Both the position numbers and the translations under genes were made by a program. DNA of 64,000 nucleotides, taken from Paucilactobacillus vaccinostercus DSM 20634 (GTDB taxonomy: Bacteria > Bacillota > Bacilli > Lactobacillales > Lactobacillaceae). The stretch lies in the NCBI RefSeq assembly GCF_001436295.1, contig NZ_AYYY01000061.1:62001-126000 (forward strand), given 5' to 3'. The notes under the pieces are model-generated. The model saw nothing but the letters and a program-made list of their open reading frames with translations, was not told the origin of the DNA and made no database searches. Below, piece by piece: positions 9,075 through 18,475 of this stretch; the stretch's first letter is position 1, and every line of letters begins with the position of its first letter.

Positions 9075-10214
9075 ATGGCGATCAAGATAATAATGATCAC
9101 ATTTTGGACAGTTTTTGCGGCACTGGGATTTGCGACCATGTTTAATCTACTAGAGCATGTGGGCCGGCAGTACGCGAACCGGAATCACCTATTAGGTACG
9201 TTTCAACAGGAAATTCCGCTCACGATAGTTATCAGCGCCCTGATGTTGTTAATGCGGGTGATGAATAAGGACATTCACGCGCAGGATATGACGCAGTATT
9301 GGCTACTGGTCAGCGTACAGATGGTATTTGTGATTTATACGGATTTAATGGTTGAAAGTATTTGGACGTTTCTGACGGTTAAAGTTTTCGCGGCGATATC
9401 ATTTGCAGGAACTGGTGCCATGACGGTCTTAGCCTGGGGGATTTTTGTGTTGGCGGGCTTATCCATTTTCTGGGAATCACGGTATACCCAAAAATGGTCC
9501 CAGAGTAGGCCCTTTCTCTTTGCGATCCCGCCGATGCTGCTCGACGCTGTTTTCTGGGGATTAATGTATGTTGGGTGGCATCCGACGCCGCTCACCATTA
9601 TGGCCAACTATATTGGCTTCACCTGTGCAATGGTGGCCCTGTTTGCGAATAGTCGTAATCAACGAGCGGATCAACAAATTGTGGCGCGGCTAACGCATGA
9701 AACTCAGTTCGATGGGCTGACGGGCGTTCGCAACTGGACCATGTTCCAGCAAGACTTTAACCAAGCCTATGCCAGCGTCAAGGTGTCGTGGCCGTTAGCA
9801 ATTTTAGCGATGGATTTAGATAATTTTAAGGGGATCAATGATACATATGGCCACCTAACGGGAAATGAAGTCCTCATTACGGCCGCAACCACCCTAGAAA
9901 AGTTGGTCCAATCGATCGATGCCGACTACCATCTCTATCGGACTGGTGGCGAGGAATTTGCGGTTATTTTGCCGCACACCGATCCCATGACCGCTAAAAA
10001 AATTGGGCAACGTTGCCAGCAAGCCATTCGGGAGCTGACAATTACTACAAAAGTTGGCCCGTTAAACTTAACGGCCTCATTCGGAATGACTCAGGCGCTC
10101 GATAAGGACCGCGACGCAACGGCCGTTTTCAAACGGGCGGATCAGGCCTTGTACCGTTCCAAACGGGCGGGACGGGATCGACTAACCATCAATCAAGAAA
10201 CCTTGGTGGGCTAA
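9075..10214 (+). CDS. Membrane-bound GGDEF diguanylate cyclase
   Basis: Predicted to make c-di-GMP from two GTP. The N-terminal half (about residues 1-190) carries six or so membrane helices; the C-terminal half is a complete GGDEF domain with AMDLDNFKGINDTYGH, the active-site RTGGEEFAVILP and FKRADQALYRSKRAGRD. The inhibitory RxxD site that should stand just before GGEEF is absent (DADY at that place), so product feedback through the I-site is not expected. It is closely similar in layout and motifs to the gene at 31543, so the two are paralogues. GAGGG lies upstream of ATG 9075. Confidence 0.93.
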   Translation: MAIKIIMITFWTVFAALGFATMFNLLEHVGRQYANRNHLLGTFQQEIPLTIVISALMLLMRVMNKDIHAQDMTQYWLLVSVQMVFVIYTDLMVESIWTFLTVKVFAAISFAGTGAMTVLAWGIFVLAGLSIFWESRYTQKWSQSRPFLFAIPPMLLDAVFWGLMYVGWHPTPLTIMANYIGFTCAMVALFANSRNQRADQQIVARLTHETQFDGLTGVRNWTMFQQDFNQAYASVKVSWPLAILAMDLDNFKGINDTYGHLTGNEVLITAATTLEKLVQSIDADYHLYRTGGEEFAVILPHTDPMTAKKIGQRCQQAIRELTITTKVGPLNLTASFGMTQALDKDRDATAVFKRADQALYRSKRAGRDRLTINQETLVG

Positions 10215-10237
10215 AATTAATTAAAATTTGTGTTAAT

Positions 10238-10274
10238 AAAACGGTCACAACCAGATAGCGGTTGTGACCGTTTT
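10238..10274. terminator. Bidirectional terminator hairpin
   Basis: AAAACGGTCACAACC and its perfect complement around a 7-base loop, placed between the converging GGDEF and ClC genes; the A and T ends give a U-run in either direction. Confidence 0.8.
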
Positions 10275-10275
10275 G

Positions 10276-11472
10276 CTATGGTAATAATAATTTGAGCCAA
10301 CTCATGTGTGGCGCGAGGTAGCGTCGAATCAAAAATAATCCGGCGGTTAGGCCGAGACTGACGCTGAGGAGACTGGGTGGTAGAAACATGATGCTCATTA
10401 CGCCACCCGCAATGAGGGGAGATTCTAGGATGACGGTGCCCATGCTAATCGCAAAGATGCCAATCAAAAAGATGGGATCGATCTGCGGTAGAAGCTGACT
10501 GAGGGCAATTCCCTGAGCGGTGGCGCAAAATAGGACCGGAAAAATTTCACCCCCGAGCCAGCCGGTATTCAGACAAATTGTGAGGAGGGCTAATTTAAGC
10601 AACGATTGAAGTAGTAAAAAGGCGATCGATTGGTGCTGCCAGCTAGTCGCTAGTAAATGAAAGTTGATCATTCCCGAAAAATTAATGGCCGGAGCAAATA
10701 AGGTGGCTAGGTAAATGGCGATTCCCCCGAGCGCAATCAAGCCGATATCGCGGGTGATTCTGTCCAGCACGATGTTGCGCAACAGCACCATGAGCCAGAG
10801 CCAGCACCGCCCGACAATCAGACCGAAAATAACGAGAGGCAGCAACCATTTTAGGTCATTGAGCTGCCAATTGGAGTGGCCGAGGTAAACGATGACCGAC
10901 CGTTCGCCACCTAATTTGCAAGTTAGATAGAAACTGACAATGCCAATCGCTAAGTAGCTTATGGTCCGTGGTGACCACCAGGATTCAGAGCGGCGTGCTT
11001 TCCCCCGCGCCAGTAGGTAGCGGTGTGGGAGACTCATGGCCTTAATGGTCGCCCACCAACCGTCGTGCCAGTGGGCATCTAGGTAGCGACACTTATCCAG
11101 AATCCAGACGCCGTAGAGAACTGTGGAGCTGACAAGGGTCGCTTCAGGGCCCAAGCTGGTTCCACTGGTGAGAATGAAGGCGGGGATGATCATCTGGAGC
11201 AGGACGTAGCGGTAGTCGGCGGTGCCGGTATCGTGGAGTTCGATTTTGATAAACCCGAGTTTCTTTGGTAGGTAACCGGTGGTGCGCTGGGTGACATAGA
11301 TGAGGGTCCCAATGATGAGTAACCAACCGGCGTTAAATAGCGGTCGAAACGTGGGTCCCGGCCAGATTTTTTCAATCAACCATCCCTGAAAGAGGTAGAA
11401 GGCCCCCAATAAACAGCCCGCAATGAGGCTACAAATTAGTCCGTAAATGTAAATGATGATTTTTTTGATGAT
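10276..11472 (-). CDS. ClC-family chloride channel/antiporter-like protein
   Basis: Multispanning membrane protein of the voltage-gated chloride channel family. The block GTSLGPEATLVSS corresponds to the family's GxxxGxEGP region, and GWLGGEIFPVLF to the GxFxP region. The start is odd: the first canonical codon is TTG 11409, but the frame upstream continues as a typical first membrane helix (IIYIYGLICSLIAGCLLGAF), and AAAGGGG stands at 11484-11478. No ATG, GTG or TTG occurs between that site and 11409, so I infer initiation at ATC 11472 or 11469; the given start is this inference. The protein is slightly shorter than E. coli ClcA. Confidence 0.75.
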   Translation of the reverse strand: MIKKIIIYIYGLICSLIAGCLLGAFYLFQGWLIEKIWPGPTFRPLFNAGWLLIIGTLIYVTQRTTGYLPKKLGFIKIELHDTGTADYRYVLLQMIIPAFILTSGTSLGPEATLVSSTVLYGVWILDKCRYLDAHWHDGWWATIKAMSLPHRYLLARGKARRSESWWSPRTISYLAIGIVSFYLTCKLGGERSVIVYLGHSNWQLNDLKWLLPLVIFGLIVGRCWLWLMVLLRNIVLDRITRDIGLIALGGIAIYLATLFAPAINFSGMINFHLLATSWQHQSIAFLLLQSLLKLALLTICLNTGWLGGEIFPVLFCATAQGIALSQLLPQIDPIFLIGIFAISMGTVILESPLIAGGVMSIMFLPPSLLSVSLGLTAGLFLIRRYLAPHMSWLKLLLP

Positions 11473-11572
11473 GAGGGCCCCTTTACGATAATAAAAGTAT
11501 AAACGATCGATATTCCAATTTTATATCGTACACGGATGTGATTTAGTTTGTCAAATAAGGGACCGCTATCAA

Positions 11573-11616
11573 CAAAAAAAAACGGTCACTTCTGATAAGT
11601 CATTAGAAGTGACCGT
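11573..11616 (-). terminator. Rho-independent terminator
   Basis: Stem ACGGTCACTTCT/AGAAGTGACCGT followed on the minus strand by nine U residues; ends the dipeptidase transcript. Confidence 0.8.
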
Positions 11617-11632
11617 GGTATGAAAGGTGATT

Positions 11633-13042
11633 TTAATCCGCGAGGTTGAAACGTAATTTCATTTTGGTGGCACTTAAGGCGGTCATTTTACCCAACAGTA
11701 AGTTAGCCTGTTCAAAGTAGAAGTCAGCCATTTGTTGATTTTGTTGTTCGAGGAATGCAGGTACATCCGCCGTGGTGGCGAGTTGTTGATCGTTGGTGCG
11801 CTGACGGTGCCGGCAAGTTGCCATGATGGTCTGTTCAAAGGCGTCTGCGAGTTCGCTAAAGAGCGCGTAGTTAGTATCACCGAGAATCGCGGTTGTTCGG
11901 CTCAGCCAGTAAATTTTTTGAAGGTCAAATGTGGTGCTGGTATCGCGGTAACAAGCAGGTGTATCGGTAACCGTCGTGTAGAAAGGCACGAGCGAGTTAA
12001 AGGTGTTGGGACCGAACGCTAGCCAATGAATCCCGGCAACGCTAGCCGGAACGTTGGGCCGAATTTGAAGAATATGCGTTTCCTGATTGCGATTAATCCC
12101 GATTGGTCGGAACTTGGTGCGTTCGCTTGCGGGACCATTACCATATGGATCGTAGGGCGTATCTTGGTAATGGGAACTCAGCAGCCATTTAACGTCCTCA
12201 ATGGTAATTTTACGCTCAGCACGCATGATAAAAGGTAGGTCTTGGTCCGCGGGTTCGCGGTGTTGAGAGGGATTAAGGTAACGCTGTCCGAACCAGGTCC
12301 GGGGATTGTTGTAGTGGGCGTCTTTAATGGTCGCACTGCCGAAAATATGCCGTAGATTGATGTCATCAGCGTCGGGATTAAGATTATTTTGGGTGATTAA
12401 ATCTGGTAAATCGGCCGCAAACAATGTGTTATCGCTAGTGAAGTCGTAATGATCGATGTTGAATCGATTAGGGGCGATAACGTAGGCGTCGTCAGGAATG
12501 CGAATGGCGGCCCAGTGATGGCCCCCGATGGATTCAAAATACCAGACTTCATCCTGATCCGAAAAGGCGACCCCGTTGGATTCGTAGGTCCCGTATTGTT
12601 CAATTAGCTGGCCAAGTCGCTGAACACCGTCGCGTGCGGAATGAATGTAGGGTAGGGTGATGGTGAGAAAATCTTCTTCGCCAATGCCGTTTTCTACGAG
12701 AGGATCGATCCCGAGAATGCGAGTGTTCGTGGTGCTAGTTTCAGTGGCCGTCATGGCGACGTTAGCGCTGTTAATGCCGGATTCGCCCCAAATACCAAAC
12801 TGGGTATCGGCATCCGGTGTGGACGTATAGCGGAGCGGATTAGCGGGCAATGGGAAGTGAACAGTACTTTGAACGGCGTGGTAATCACGCGGTTGATCGG
12901 CCGGATTGATCACAACGAAGCGTTGGGGATTAGAAGCGTCGCTACCGCTGTCTTCATTTCGAGCAATCATAGTAGAACCGTCGATCGACGCTTTTTTGCC
13001 GACTAAAATGGTAGTACAGGAACCGGTTTTTCTTGGGTGCAT
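11633..13042 (-). CDS. pepD: C69 family dipeptidase
   Basis: Cytosolic N-terminal-nucleophile dipeptidase (peptidase family C69/U34) of about 469 residues. The catalytic cysteine comes near the start ([18 protein letters not shown]), followed by the family's MIARNEDSG block. Lactobacilli carry several such PepD enzymes to finish peptide breakdown. I chose ATG 13042 because GGAG lies nine bases before it; the ATG at 13051 would abut the ribosome site. No operon partner. Confidence 0.92.
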   Translation of the reverse strand: MHPRKTGSCTTILVGKKASIDGSTMIARNEDSGSDASNPQRFVVINPADQPRDYHAVQSTVHFPLPANPLRYTSTPDADTQFGIWGESGINSANVAMTATETSTTNTRILGIDPLVENGIGEEDFLTITLPYIHSARDGVQRLGQLIEQYGTYESNGVAFSDQDEVWYFESIGGHHWAAIRIPDDAYVIAPNRFNIDHYDFTSDNTLFAADLPDLITQNNLNPDADDINLRHIFGSATIKDAHYNNPRTWFGQRYLNPSQHREPADQDLPFIMRAERKITIEDVKWLLSSHYQDTPYDPYGNGPASERTKFRPIGINRNQETHILQIRPNVPASVAGIHWLAFGPNTFNSLVPFYTTVTDTPACYRDTSTTFDLQKIYWLSRTTAILGDTNYALFSELADAFEQTIMATCRHRQRTNDQQLATTADVPAFLEQQNQQMADFYFEQANLLLGKMTALSATKMKLRFNLAD

Positions 13043-13142
13043 GTAGGTCATCTCCGAGGTTTTTAATTTATACTGCCCATTTTAAATTAAAAATTGAATA
13101 AATACGAATATTAAAGTGATGCAGCCGTTTTGCAGAGACAAT

Positions 13143-13179
13143 AAAAAACTATTACCCGATGATACGATAATAGTTTTTT
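13143..13179. terminator. Hairpin, probable bidirectional terminator
   Basis: AAAAAACTATTA paired with TAATAGTTTTTT around 13 bases, in the gap between the dipeptidase and esterase genes. The stem is AT-rich, so strength is uncertain. Confidence 0.45.
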
Positions 13180-13277
13180 CGACTGTTCCCGCCCGACACT
13201 CAGTCAATAACTGATTAGCGATTTCCGTGTGATAAATATCAATAATCAAGTTAAGCCCATAGCTCAGTGGAGTTTAT

Positions 13278-13961
13278 TTAAATGAAACGCATTAAACCTT
13301 TATAAATTCTCTCTGCTAATCTTGCGTAGCCTTCATCAGAATAATGAAGGCCGTCAGGCATATATAATTTCCGTTGTTTAGCGTTAAAGGGAGAAATTCC
13401 GCTTTCGGCATACATGTCAATAACTGGCATTGCATAATAATCACATACAGTTTTAATCGCATTTACGTAATCCAATTGATAAAGACCTTGTCTGTTTTTA
13501 TCAAGAGTTGTTGGATATTTTTTTGTTGGATGATGAAAGTTATTTTTCATTGGTGTAATGAAGATGATACTAGCACTGGGATATTGATCAATTAGTTCAT
13601 GGGAAAGAATATTTAATGCACCGTAAAAAGTCCAAATATCTTTTGAACGAGGATCGCCTAAAGGGACATTGTGCTGAAAATCATTCACACCACCCATAAC
13701 CACGATATAATCTGCATCAGTGCGCATATCATTAACGCGTTCAATAAAACTATCAGTTCGGTCTTCCGTTACGGCAATTCGTGATGCACATACCCCATAG
13801 TTTCTGACGTCTTTAAATTTTACTAATTTTTGAATGTGGTGTACCCAAGAAATATCTTCGCCACCGGTGTCCATGCCATTGTCACCCCAGGTAGTAGAAT
13901 CACCAAAGCAATTAAGTATTTTTTCACTATAATCAAGATTATTACTGTCAAATTTATCCAA
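13278..13961 (-). CDS. SGNH/GDSL-family hydrolase
   Basis: Esterase-type hydrolase of 227 residues. Block I with the serine is CFGDSTTWGDNG near residue 18, block III is GGVNDF near 90, and the Asp-His block V is PDGLHYSDEGYARLA near the end. No signal peptide is visible, so it should act in the cytoplasm. The start is TTG 13961 with AGAGGC upstream; no in-frame ATG lies close by. It follows the sugar porter on the same strand (36-base gap). Deacetylation of an imported sugar or oligosaccharide is the natural guess; a lipid or other ester is not excluded. Confidence 0.85.
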   Translation of the reverse strand: MDKFDSNNLDYSEKILNCFGDSTTWGDNGMDTGGEDISWVHHIQKLVKFKDVRNYGVCASRIAVTEDRTDSFIERVNDMRTDADYIVVMGGVNDFQHNVPLGDPRSKDIWTFYGALNILSHELIDQYPSASIIFITPMKNNFHHPTKKYPTTLDKNRQGLYQLDYVNAIKTVCDYYAMPVIDMYAESGISPFNAKQRKLYMPDGLHYSDEGYARLAERIYKGLMRFI

Positions 13962-13997
13962 AACAGAAACGCCTCTTATCTCTACATATATTTATTT

Positions 13998-15410
13998 TTA
14001 AGCTTTTTTAGTTTTAAATTCACTTTCAATTTGCTCCAGTGATTTTCCAGTAGTTTCAGGAAGAACATGGCTGGCAAACCATCCCATAGCAATACAGAAA
14101 ATAGCAAAGATAATGAATGTCCATGTTCCACCGATTCCTGCTAGCATTACTGGGAATAATTGGGATACAAAGTATGAAGCTAAGAACATTGTAAGTGATG
14201 AAAGGGAGAGTGCTCGGCCACGGATACTAGTTGGAAATACTTCGGAAACAATAATCCAAGCACCACCGCCCCATGATAATTCATAAAATGCGGTGTGAGC
14301 AAGAACACCGACTAAAATTAAAATATCAATCAAGGTATTAAATTTGTTGAATGCAAATACGACTGCTAGGAAGATCAAAGCTGCAGCCATTGCATAGCCA
14401 CCACGAGATAATAGCTTTTTACGCCCAAGTTTGTCGATGTAGACCATAAAGATGGCAACGAAGATAATTTTGACGACACCAATCCCAATTGTTTCAATTA
14501 ATGAAGCATTGACGCCGACACCAGTTTTTTGGAAAATAATAGGAGCATAATAACCGACAGCAATTGTACCAGTTAATTGTTGAAATGCTGCTGCCAATAA
14601 TGCAATTACGAGAGCAAAGCGAATGCCAGGTGCGAACAGTTCACGAATTAGGCCCTTGTGTTCACTTTGAACTGATTTTTTGATTTCGGTTGCTTCATTT
14701 TGAGCATTAGAAGTTCCATTCAACTTTACTAAGATAGCTTCTGCTTTATCATTTTTCCCTTGTTTAAACAAGAATCGAGGACTTTCTGGAATAATAACAG
14801 TTAATACAAAAAATAGAATAGCAGGAATGGCACCTGATCCGAACATCCAACGCCAACCGACAGATACATTAAAAGCAGTAGAATTTAAATTGGCAATTGC
14901 AGCATTAACGCAGTAAACAGTCGTCATCCCAATAGCAAATGCTAATTGATTGCACCCAATCAGTGTGCCACGAATTTTCGCAGGAGCAACTTCTGAAATA
15001 TATAGTGGTACGATTGTCGAAGCCATTCCAATCGCGATTCCTGATAAGATACGTCCGGTGATCAGAATAGCAACCGTTCCGGCAAATGCGAGTGTTAAAC
15101 TTGAAATTGTAAATAAGGCACCCGCAATAAACATGACCCACTTACGTCCGATTTGATCACTTAAAAAACCGGCAATTAAGCATCCAGCCATGGCACCAAA
15201 GGCTAAAACACCAGAAACGAAACCGATTTCAGCGGTAGACATGGAAAAGTGAACACTAAAAAAATTCAGTGCTCCAGAAATGACCCCTTGATCGTATCCA
15301 AATAATGATCCGCCAATTGCAGCGATAATGGTGACTACGATAATATAGGTCAAGCTGGCTTTCTTTTGTTGGTTGAATGGAACCTTAGCCGAACTATTTG
15401 ACTCATTCAT
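13998..15410 (-). CDS. MFS sugar porter (sugar:H+ symporter)
   Basis: Twelve-helix transporter of the sugar porter family, 470 residues, the usual length. Signatures: GYDQGVISGALNFF in helix 1, DQIGRKWVMF in loop 2-3, PESPRFLFKQGK before the central loop, and PETTGKSLEQIE at the C-terminus, as in AraE/XylT-type proton symporters. The sugar is not deducible. AAGGA precedes ATG 15410, and a near-perfect cre site lies 58 bases upstream, so catabolite repression is likely. It is transcribed together with the GDSL esterase and diverges from the winged-helix/PfkB regulator at 15858. Confidence 0.93.
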   Translation of the reverse strand: MNESNSSAKVPFNQQKKASLTYIIVVTIIAAIGGSLFGYDQGVISGALNFFSVHFSMSTAEIGFVSGVLAFGAMAGCLIAGFLSDQIGRKWVMFIAGALFTISSLTLAFAGTVAILITGRILSGIAIGMASTIVPLYISEVAPAKIRGTLIGCNQLAFAIGMTTVYCVNAAIANLNSTAFNVSVGWRWMFGSGAIPAILFFVLTVIIPESPRFLFKQGKNDKAEAILVKLNGTSNAQNEATEIKKSVQSEHKGLIRELFAPGIRFALVIALLAAAFQQLTGTIAVGYYAPIIFQKTGVGVNASLIETIGIGVVKIIFVAIFMVYIDKLGRKKLLSRGGYAMAAALIFLAVVFAFNKFNTLIDILILVGVLAHTAFYELSWGGGAWIIVSEVFPTSIRGRALSLSSLTMFLASYFVSQLFPVMLAGIGGTWTFIIFAIFCIAMGWFASHVLPETTGKSLEQIESEFKTKKA

Positions 15411-15857
15411 AACTGTATCCTTCTTTCAACTTGAAAATATTGAACCGTGACCAACTGTCTTTTTGAATATAAGCGCTTACATTTGTCTGACACGTTTAAC
15501 ATACCACTAGAAAAAACAAGCGACGCAAAAATGCAAGCGTTTTCTAAAAGGCTGGCAAAAATACTTTGTTTTATTAATTGAAAGTCGCTTACATTGTAAT
15601 TTTATTAAGCGTTCTCTGCTGGCTTGGGTTAAATTAGGACGGTAGTGGCACTTATTTAACAATGTAGTGCCTATTTTTTACAATTGACTGATGGACTATC
15701 TTTTATTTAAGTAACGATTAAAGAAAAAATCAAAAATGAGTTTCATGTTTTAAGGCAGTATTTATCCTGTGACGTTGGTATAATATTAGTGAATAATAAA
15801 GAAGACTAAAAATACAAATCAGTAAAAAATGGTATTTGCGAGAATGGGGATGAACAT
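15411..15857. other. Divergent control region with cre-like boxes
   Basis: 447 bases between the sugar porter and the PfkB-type regulator. It holds the strong cre at 15468-15481, a weaker one TGCAAGCGTTTTCT near 15531-15546 and a third cre-like run near 15582. No gene was seen. I did not find here the TAAACA-type operator that occurs at 16974 and 16994. Confidence 0.5.
15468..15481. promoter_or_regulatory. Candidate cre (CcpA) site
   Basis: TATAAGCGCTTACA fits TGWAANCGNTNWCA at 13 of 14 positions and contains the palindromic core AAGCGCTT, in the leader of the sugar porter. Confidence 0.65.
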
Positions 15858-16916
15858 GTGCTATCACGTGAACAGCAAATTTTTGAATGGATAAAGCAGA
15901 ATCCAATGATTAGCCAAAATGAATTAGCTGAATTAGCTGGAATAACGCGTTCTGGAGTTGCAGCACATATTTCAAATTTAGTGAAAAAGGGCTACTTACA
16001 AGGTAAAGGTTATATTGTGGCACCGGCTAGATATGTAGCGGTAGTGGGCGGTATCACGATGGATCAATTTGGCATTCCTGATGATGAGGTAATTCAAAAA
16101 AAGTCTAATTCTGGTGTGATACATTCGGATATGGGGGGACTGGGTCGTAATATTGCAGTTAATTTGACTAAATTAAATATTCCGAATTACTTTATTTCCG
16201 TATATGGGCACGATTCTGCTGGAGAAGAGTTTAAGAAGGATGCTTTAAAAAATAACTTAGATATAACGTATGCAAAACAGATTTCTGATAAACCAACATC
16301 GAGATACTTGTACATTAATCAAACAAGTGCAAAACGGATTTTTGGTGTTGATGATAGTCGTATCCACGATGAGATTACGCCTGCTTTTTTACAAGAACGG
16401 ATAGATGTATTAAAAAATGCCGAAATGATTGTTGTAGATCCCAACTTGCCACAGGAGACAATAACGTGGATCTATAATACATTTAGACAACCACTATTGG
16501 CAGATTCGATTAATAAGGTAAAGCGACTGACCGCTGGAATTGAAGCACTGGACACCCTTGTACTAAATGCGGATGAATCTGAAACGATCACTGATATAAA
16601 TGTGATCGATCAAGAGAGCGAAAAACGGTGTGCCGATAAATTGTTGTCAATGGGAATTTCTAATGTGTTTATTTATGATACGGAGGTTGGATTTCTGTAT
16701 CAAACAAAAGAAAAGTCATTTTATTTTCCGATAACCTTGAAAAAGATTGTTAATGCGAATGGTGTTGGCGCTGCTGCAATCGCTGCAATCATATATGCAC
16801 ATCGAATGAATATGAATATCGAACAAACAGCAACTGCAGCGCAAAAAGCGGCGCAAGTTGCGATGACAACATATTTAAATGTTTATGAACAAATGAAACC
16901 AGATATTATTCAGTAA
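15858..16916 (+). CDS. Winged-helix regulator fused to a PfkB pseudokinase
   Basis: A MarR/Lrp-like winged helix (residues 1-55, ISQNELAELAGITRSGVAAH) joined to a full-length PfkB carbohydrate-kinase fold (about 58-340). The first PfkB signature is present (GGLGRNIAVNLTKL), but the second, normally DTTGAGDAF with the catalytic aspartate, reads NANGVGAAA, so both the leading Asp and the catalytic Asp are lost. I infer that the kinase domain now only senses a sugar or sugar phosphate. The start is GTG 15858 with GGGGA seven bases before. A terminator follows, then two operator copies before the GH28 gene. It probably controls the neighbouring carbohydrate genes. Kinase activity with an unusual base cannot be excluded. 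Confidence 0.88.
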   Translation: MLSREQQIFEWIKQNPMISQNELAELAGITRSGVAAHISNLVKKGYLQGKGYIVAPARYVAVVGGITMDQFGIPDDEVIQKKSNSGVIHSDMGGLGRNIAVNLTKLNIPNYFISVYGHDSAGEEFKKDALKNNLDITYAKQISDKPTSRYLYINQTSAKRIFGVDDSRIHDEITPAFLQERIDVLKNAEMIVVDPNLPQETITWIYNTFRQPLLADSINKVKRLTAGIEALDTLVLNADESETITDINVIDQESEKRCADKLLSMGISNVFIYDTEVGFLYQTKEKSFYFPITLKKIVNANGVGAAAIAAIIYAHRMNMNIEQTATAAQKAAQVAMTTYLNVYEQMKPDIIQ

Positions 16917-16938
16917 TATTAATGACTGGTGTAAAAGC

Positions 16939-16962
16939 AGACTGAGAAATCAGTCTTTTTTT
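16939..16962 (+). terminator. Rho-independent terminator
   Basis: AGACTGA-GAAA-TCAGTCT followed by a T-run, just after the regulator gene; separates it from the GH28 operon. Confidence 0.75.
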
Positions 16963-16969
16963 ATGCTGC

Positions 16970-17011
16970 ATTGTAAACATTTGTTTATCTAATTAAACAA
17001 ATGTTTACAAT
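16970..17011. promoter_or_regulatory. Double operator in front of the GH28 operon
   Basis: Two 14-bp palindromes, TAAACATTTGTTTA (16974-16987) and TAAACAAATGTTTA (16994-17007), 20 bp apart centre to centre, about two helical turns on one face. Together they form a 17-bp inverted repeat with an 8-base spacer. The adjacent winged-helix/PfkB protein is the natural binder, by inference. Confidence 0.7.
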
Positions 17012-17044
17012 ACAAAAAATATATGTTATTCTTTGCTTGTGAAA

Positions 17045-17058
17045 TGCAAGCGCTTACT
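17045..17058. promoter_or_regulatory. Candidate cre (CcpA) site
   Basis: TGCAAGCGCTTACT matches the cre consensus at 12 of 14 positions with the AAGCGCTT core; it stands between the double operator and the GH28 gene. Confidence 0.55.
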
Positions 17059-17147
17059 TCTCAATAGTAATTTTATGACGTAGACGAGATATTTAGACCG
17101 GTCTAGCTAACCGGCGTAAGTAACGACTCGGGGAAAGCAGGAATTTT

Positions 17148-18449
17148 ATGTTAATTATCAATGTTGCAATCTCAGATGATATTCAAACTGCAATTGATCA
17201 AATCGCAGCTGCCAAGGGCGGTAAACTAATTTTAGCTGCGGGAGAGCACCTGACGGGTCCCATTCAATTAACCTCGCATTTAGAAATGGTATTTGAAGAG
17301 GGAGCTAGTTTGAAGTTTATTGACGATCCAATGCTATATCCACCAGTGTGGACAAGGTGGGAGGGTGTTGAATGTTATGCAATGCATCCGTTAGTGTATG
17401 CCGATGGTGCTCAAGATATTTCAATTAGTGGTCCAGGGATAATCGACGGAGCAGGAGCAAGTTGGTGGGCTAAGTTTCGGATGATCGAAGCAGAAGATCG
17501 TACCATGCCACGGGAGGCTTATGAACTACGCCTTGCAAAGTTAAACCCAGACTATGAAACTCGGACGGGTGGTGGCGGTCGACCATCAACACAATTTTTA
17601 CGACCACCGTTAGTTCAATTTTGGCAGTGTCAAAATATTGACTTAGACGGAATTACATTAAAAAACTCACCGTTTTGGACACTGCATATGGTGTATTCAA
17701 AGGATATTAGGATTAGTAATATGACGTTTTCCAATCCAGCGGATGCAATTAATACCGATGCAATGGATATTGATTCGAGCGAAAATGTAACCGTTACCAA
17801 ATGTTTGCTGGATGTTGGGGATGATGGGGTGACCTTGAAATCTGGATCTGGTCAAGATGGGATTCGCGTTAATCGTCCCACTAAGAATGTTAAAGTGAAG
17901 GATTGCCGAATTTTGGCTAGTCACGGTGGTATTGCGATTGGCTCTGAAACGGCTGCTGGAATTAGTGATGTTGAAGTATCGAATTGTAGTTTCGAAGGAA
18001 CTCGACGTGGAATTCGACTGAAATCGCGTCGAACTCGAGGCGGAACGATTGAAAAAATTAAATTACACGACTTAAAGATGGATGCTTGTTGGTGCCCAAT
18101 ATCATTAGAACAATATTTTGCACCGGGAGTTTTGCCAGATGAAGAACGAACAGTATTGAGTCAGGACCCACAACCGGTTGATGAAACCACACCTCATATT
18201 AGAAATATTGAAATTAAAAATATTGAAGCAACAAATATTCGAGCAACGGCGGCGTTTATTGTGGGGTTACCTGAGGCGAATATTAAAGATGTCACTATCG
18301 AAAACTTCAACTGGTCATTGGCTGATGCAGATCAATTATTACCAACAGAGCGGGCAGAGGAAACAGGTGGGCGTTTCCATGATGAAAATCGTGGTATCAA
18401 AACGATCAATGTTTCCAATCTCACGATAAATGGTAAAAAAATTGGTTAA
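17148..18449 (+). CDS. Intracellular glycoside hydrolase family 28 (polygalacturonase-like)
   Basis: Right-handed beta-helix hydrolase of 433 residues related to polygalacturonases and rhamnogalacturonan hydrolases. The catalytic aspartates are kept: NTDAMDIDSS near residue 200 (consensus NTD), VGDDGVTLKSG near 223, SHGGIAIGSE near 261 (consensus GHG with Ser) and RGIRLKS near 284 (RxK). There is no signal peptide, so it should cut imported oligosaccharides in the cytoplasm. The GPH transporter follows 26 bases later, the likely importer. Double operator and cre lie upstream. Substrate (galacturonan, rhamnogalacturonan or another alpha-linked uronide) is not settled. Confidence 0.9.
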   Translation: MLIINVAISDDIQTAIDQIAAAKGGKLILAAGEHLTGPIQLTSHLEMVFEEGASLKFIDDPMLYPPVWTRWEGVECYAMHPLVYADGAQDISISGPGIIDGAGASWWAKFRMIEAEDRTMPREAYELRLAKLNPDYETRTGGGGRPSTQFLRPPLVQFWQCQNIDLDGITLKNSPFWTLHMVYSKDIRISNMTFSNPADAINTDAMDIDSSENVTVTKCLLDVGDDGVTLKSGSGQDGIRVNRPTKNVKVKDCRILASHGGIAIGSETAAGISDVEVSNCSFEGTRRGIRLKSRRTRGGTIEKIKLHDLKMDACWCPISLEQYFAPGVLPDEERTVLSQDPQPVDETTPHIRNIEIKNIEATNIRATAAFIVGLPEANIKDVTIENFNWSLADADQLLPTERAEETGGRFHDENRGIKTINVSNLTINGKKIG

Positions 18450-18475
18450 TTTAGGATAGAAAGCTGGAAGAAAAA

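Noticed and set aside
15851-15866. CACGTG core resembling parS at the start of the PfkB-type gene
   Set aside because: Only the central six bases and three neighbouring ones agree with parS; the flanks do not.
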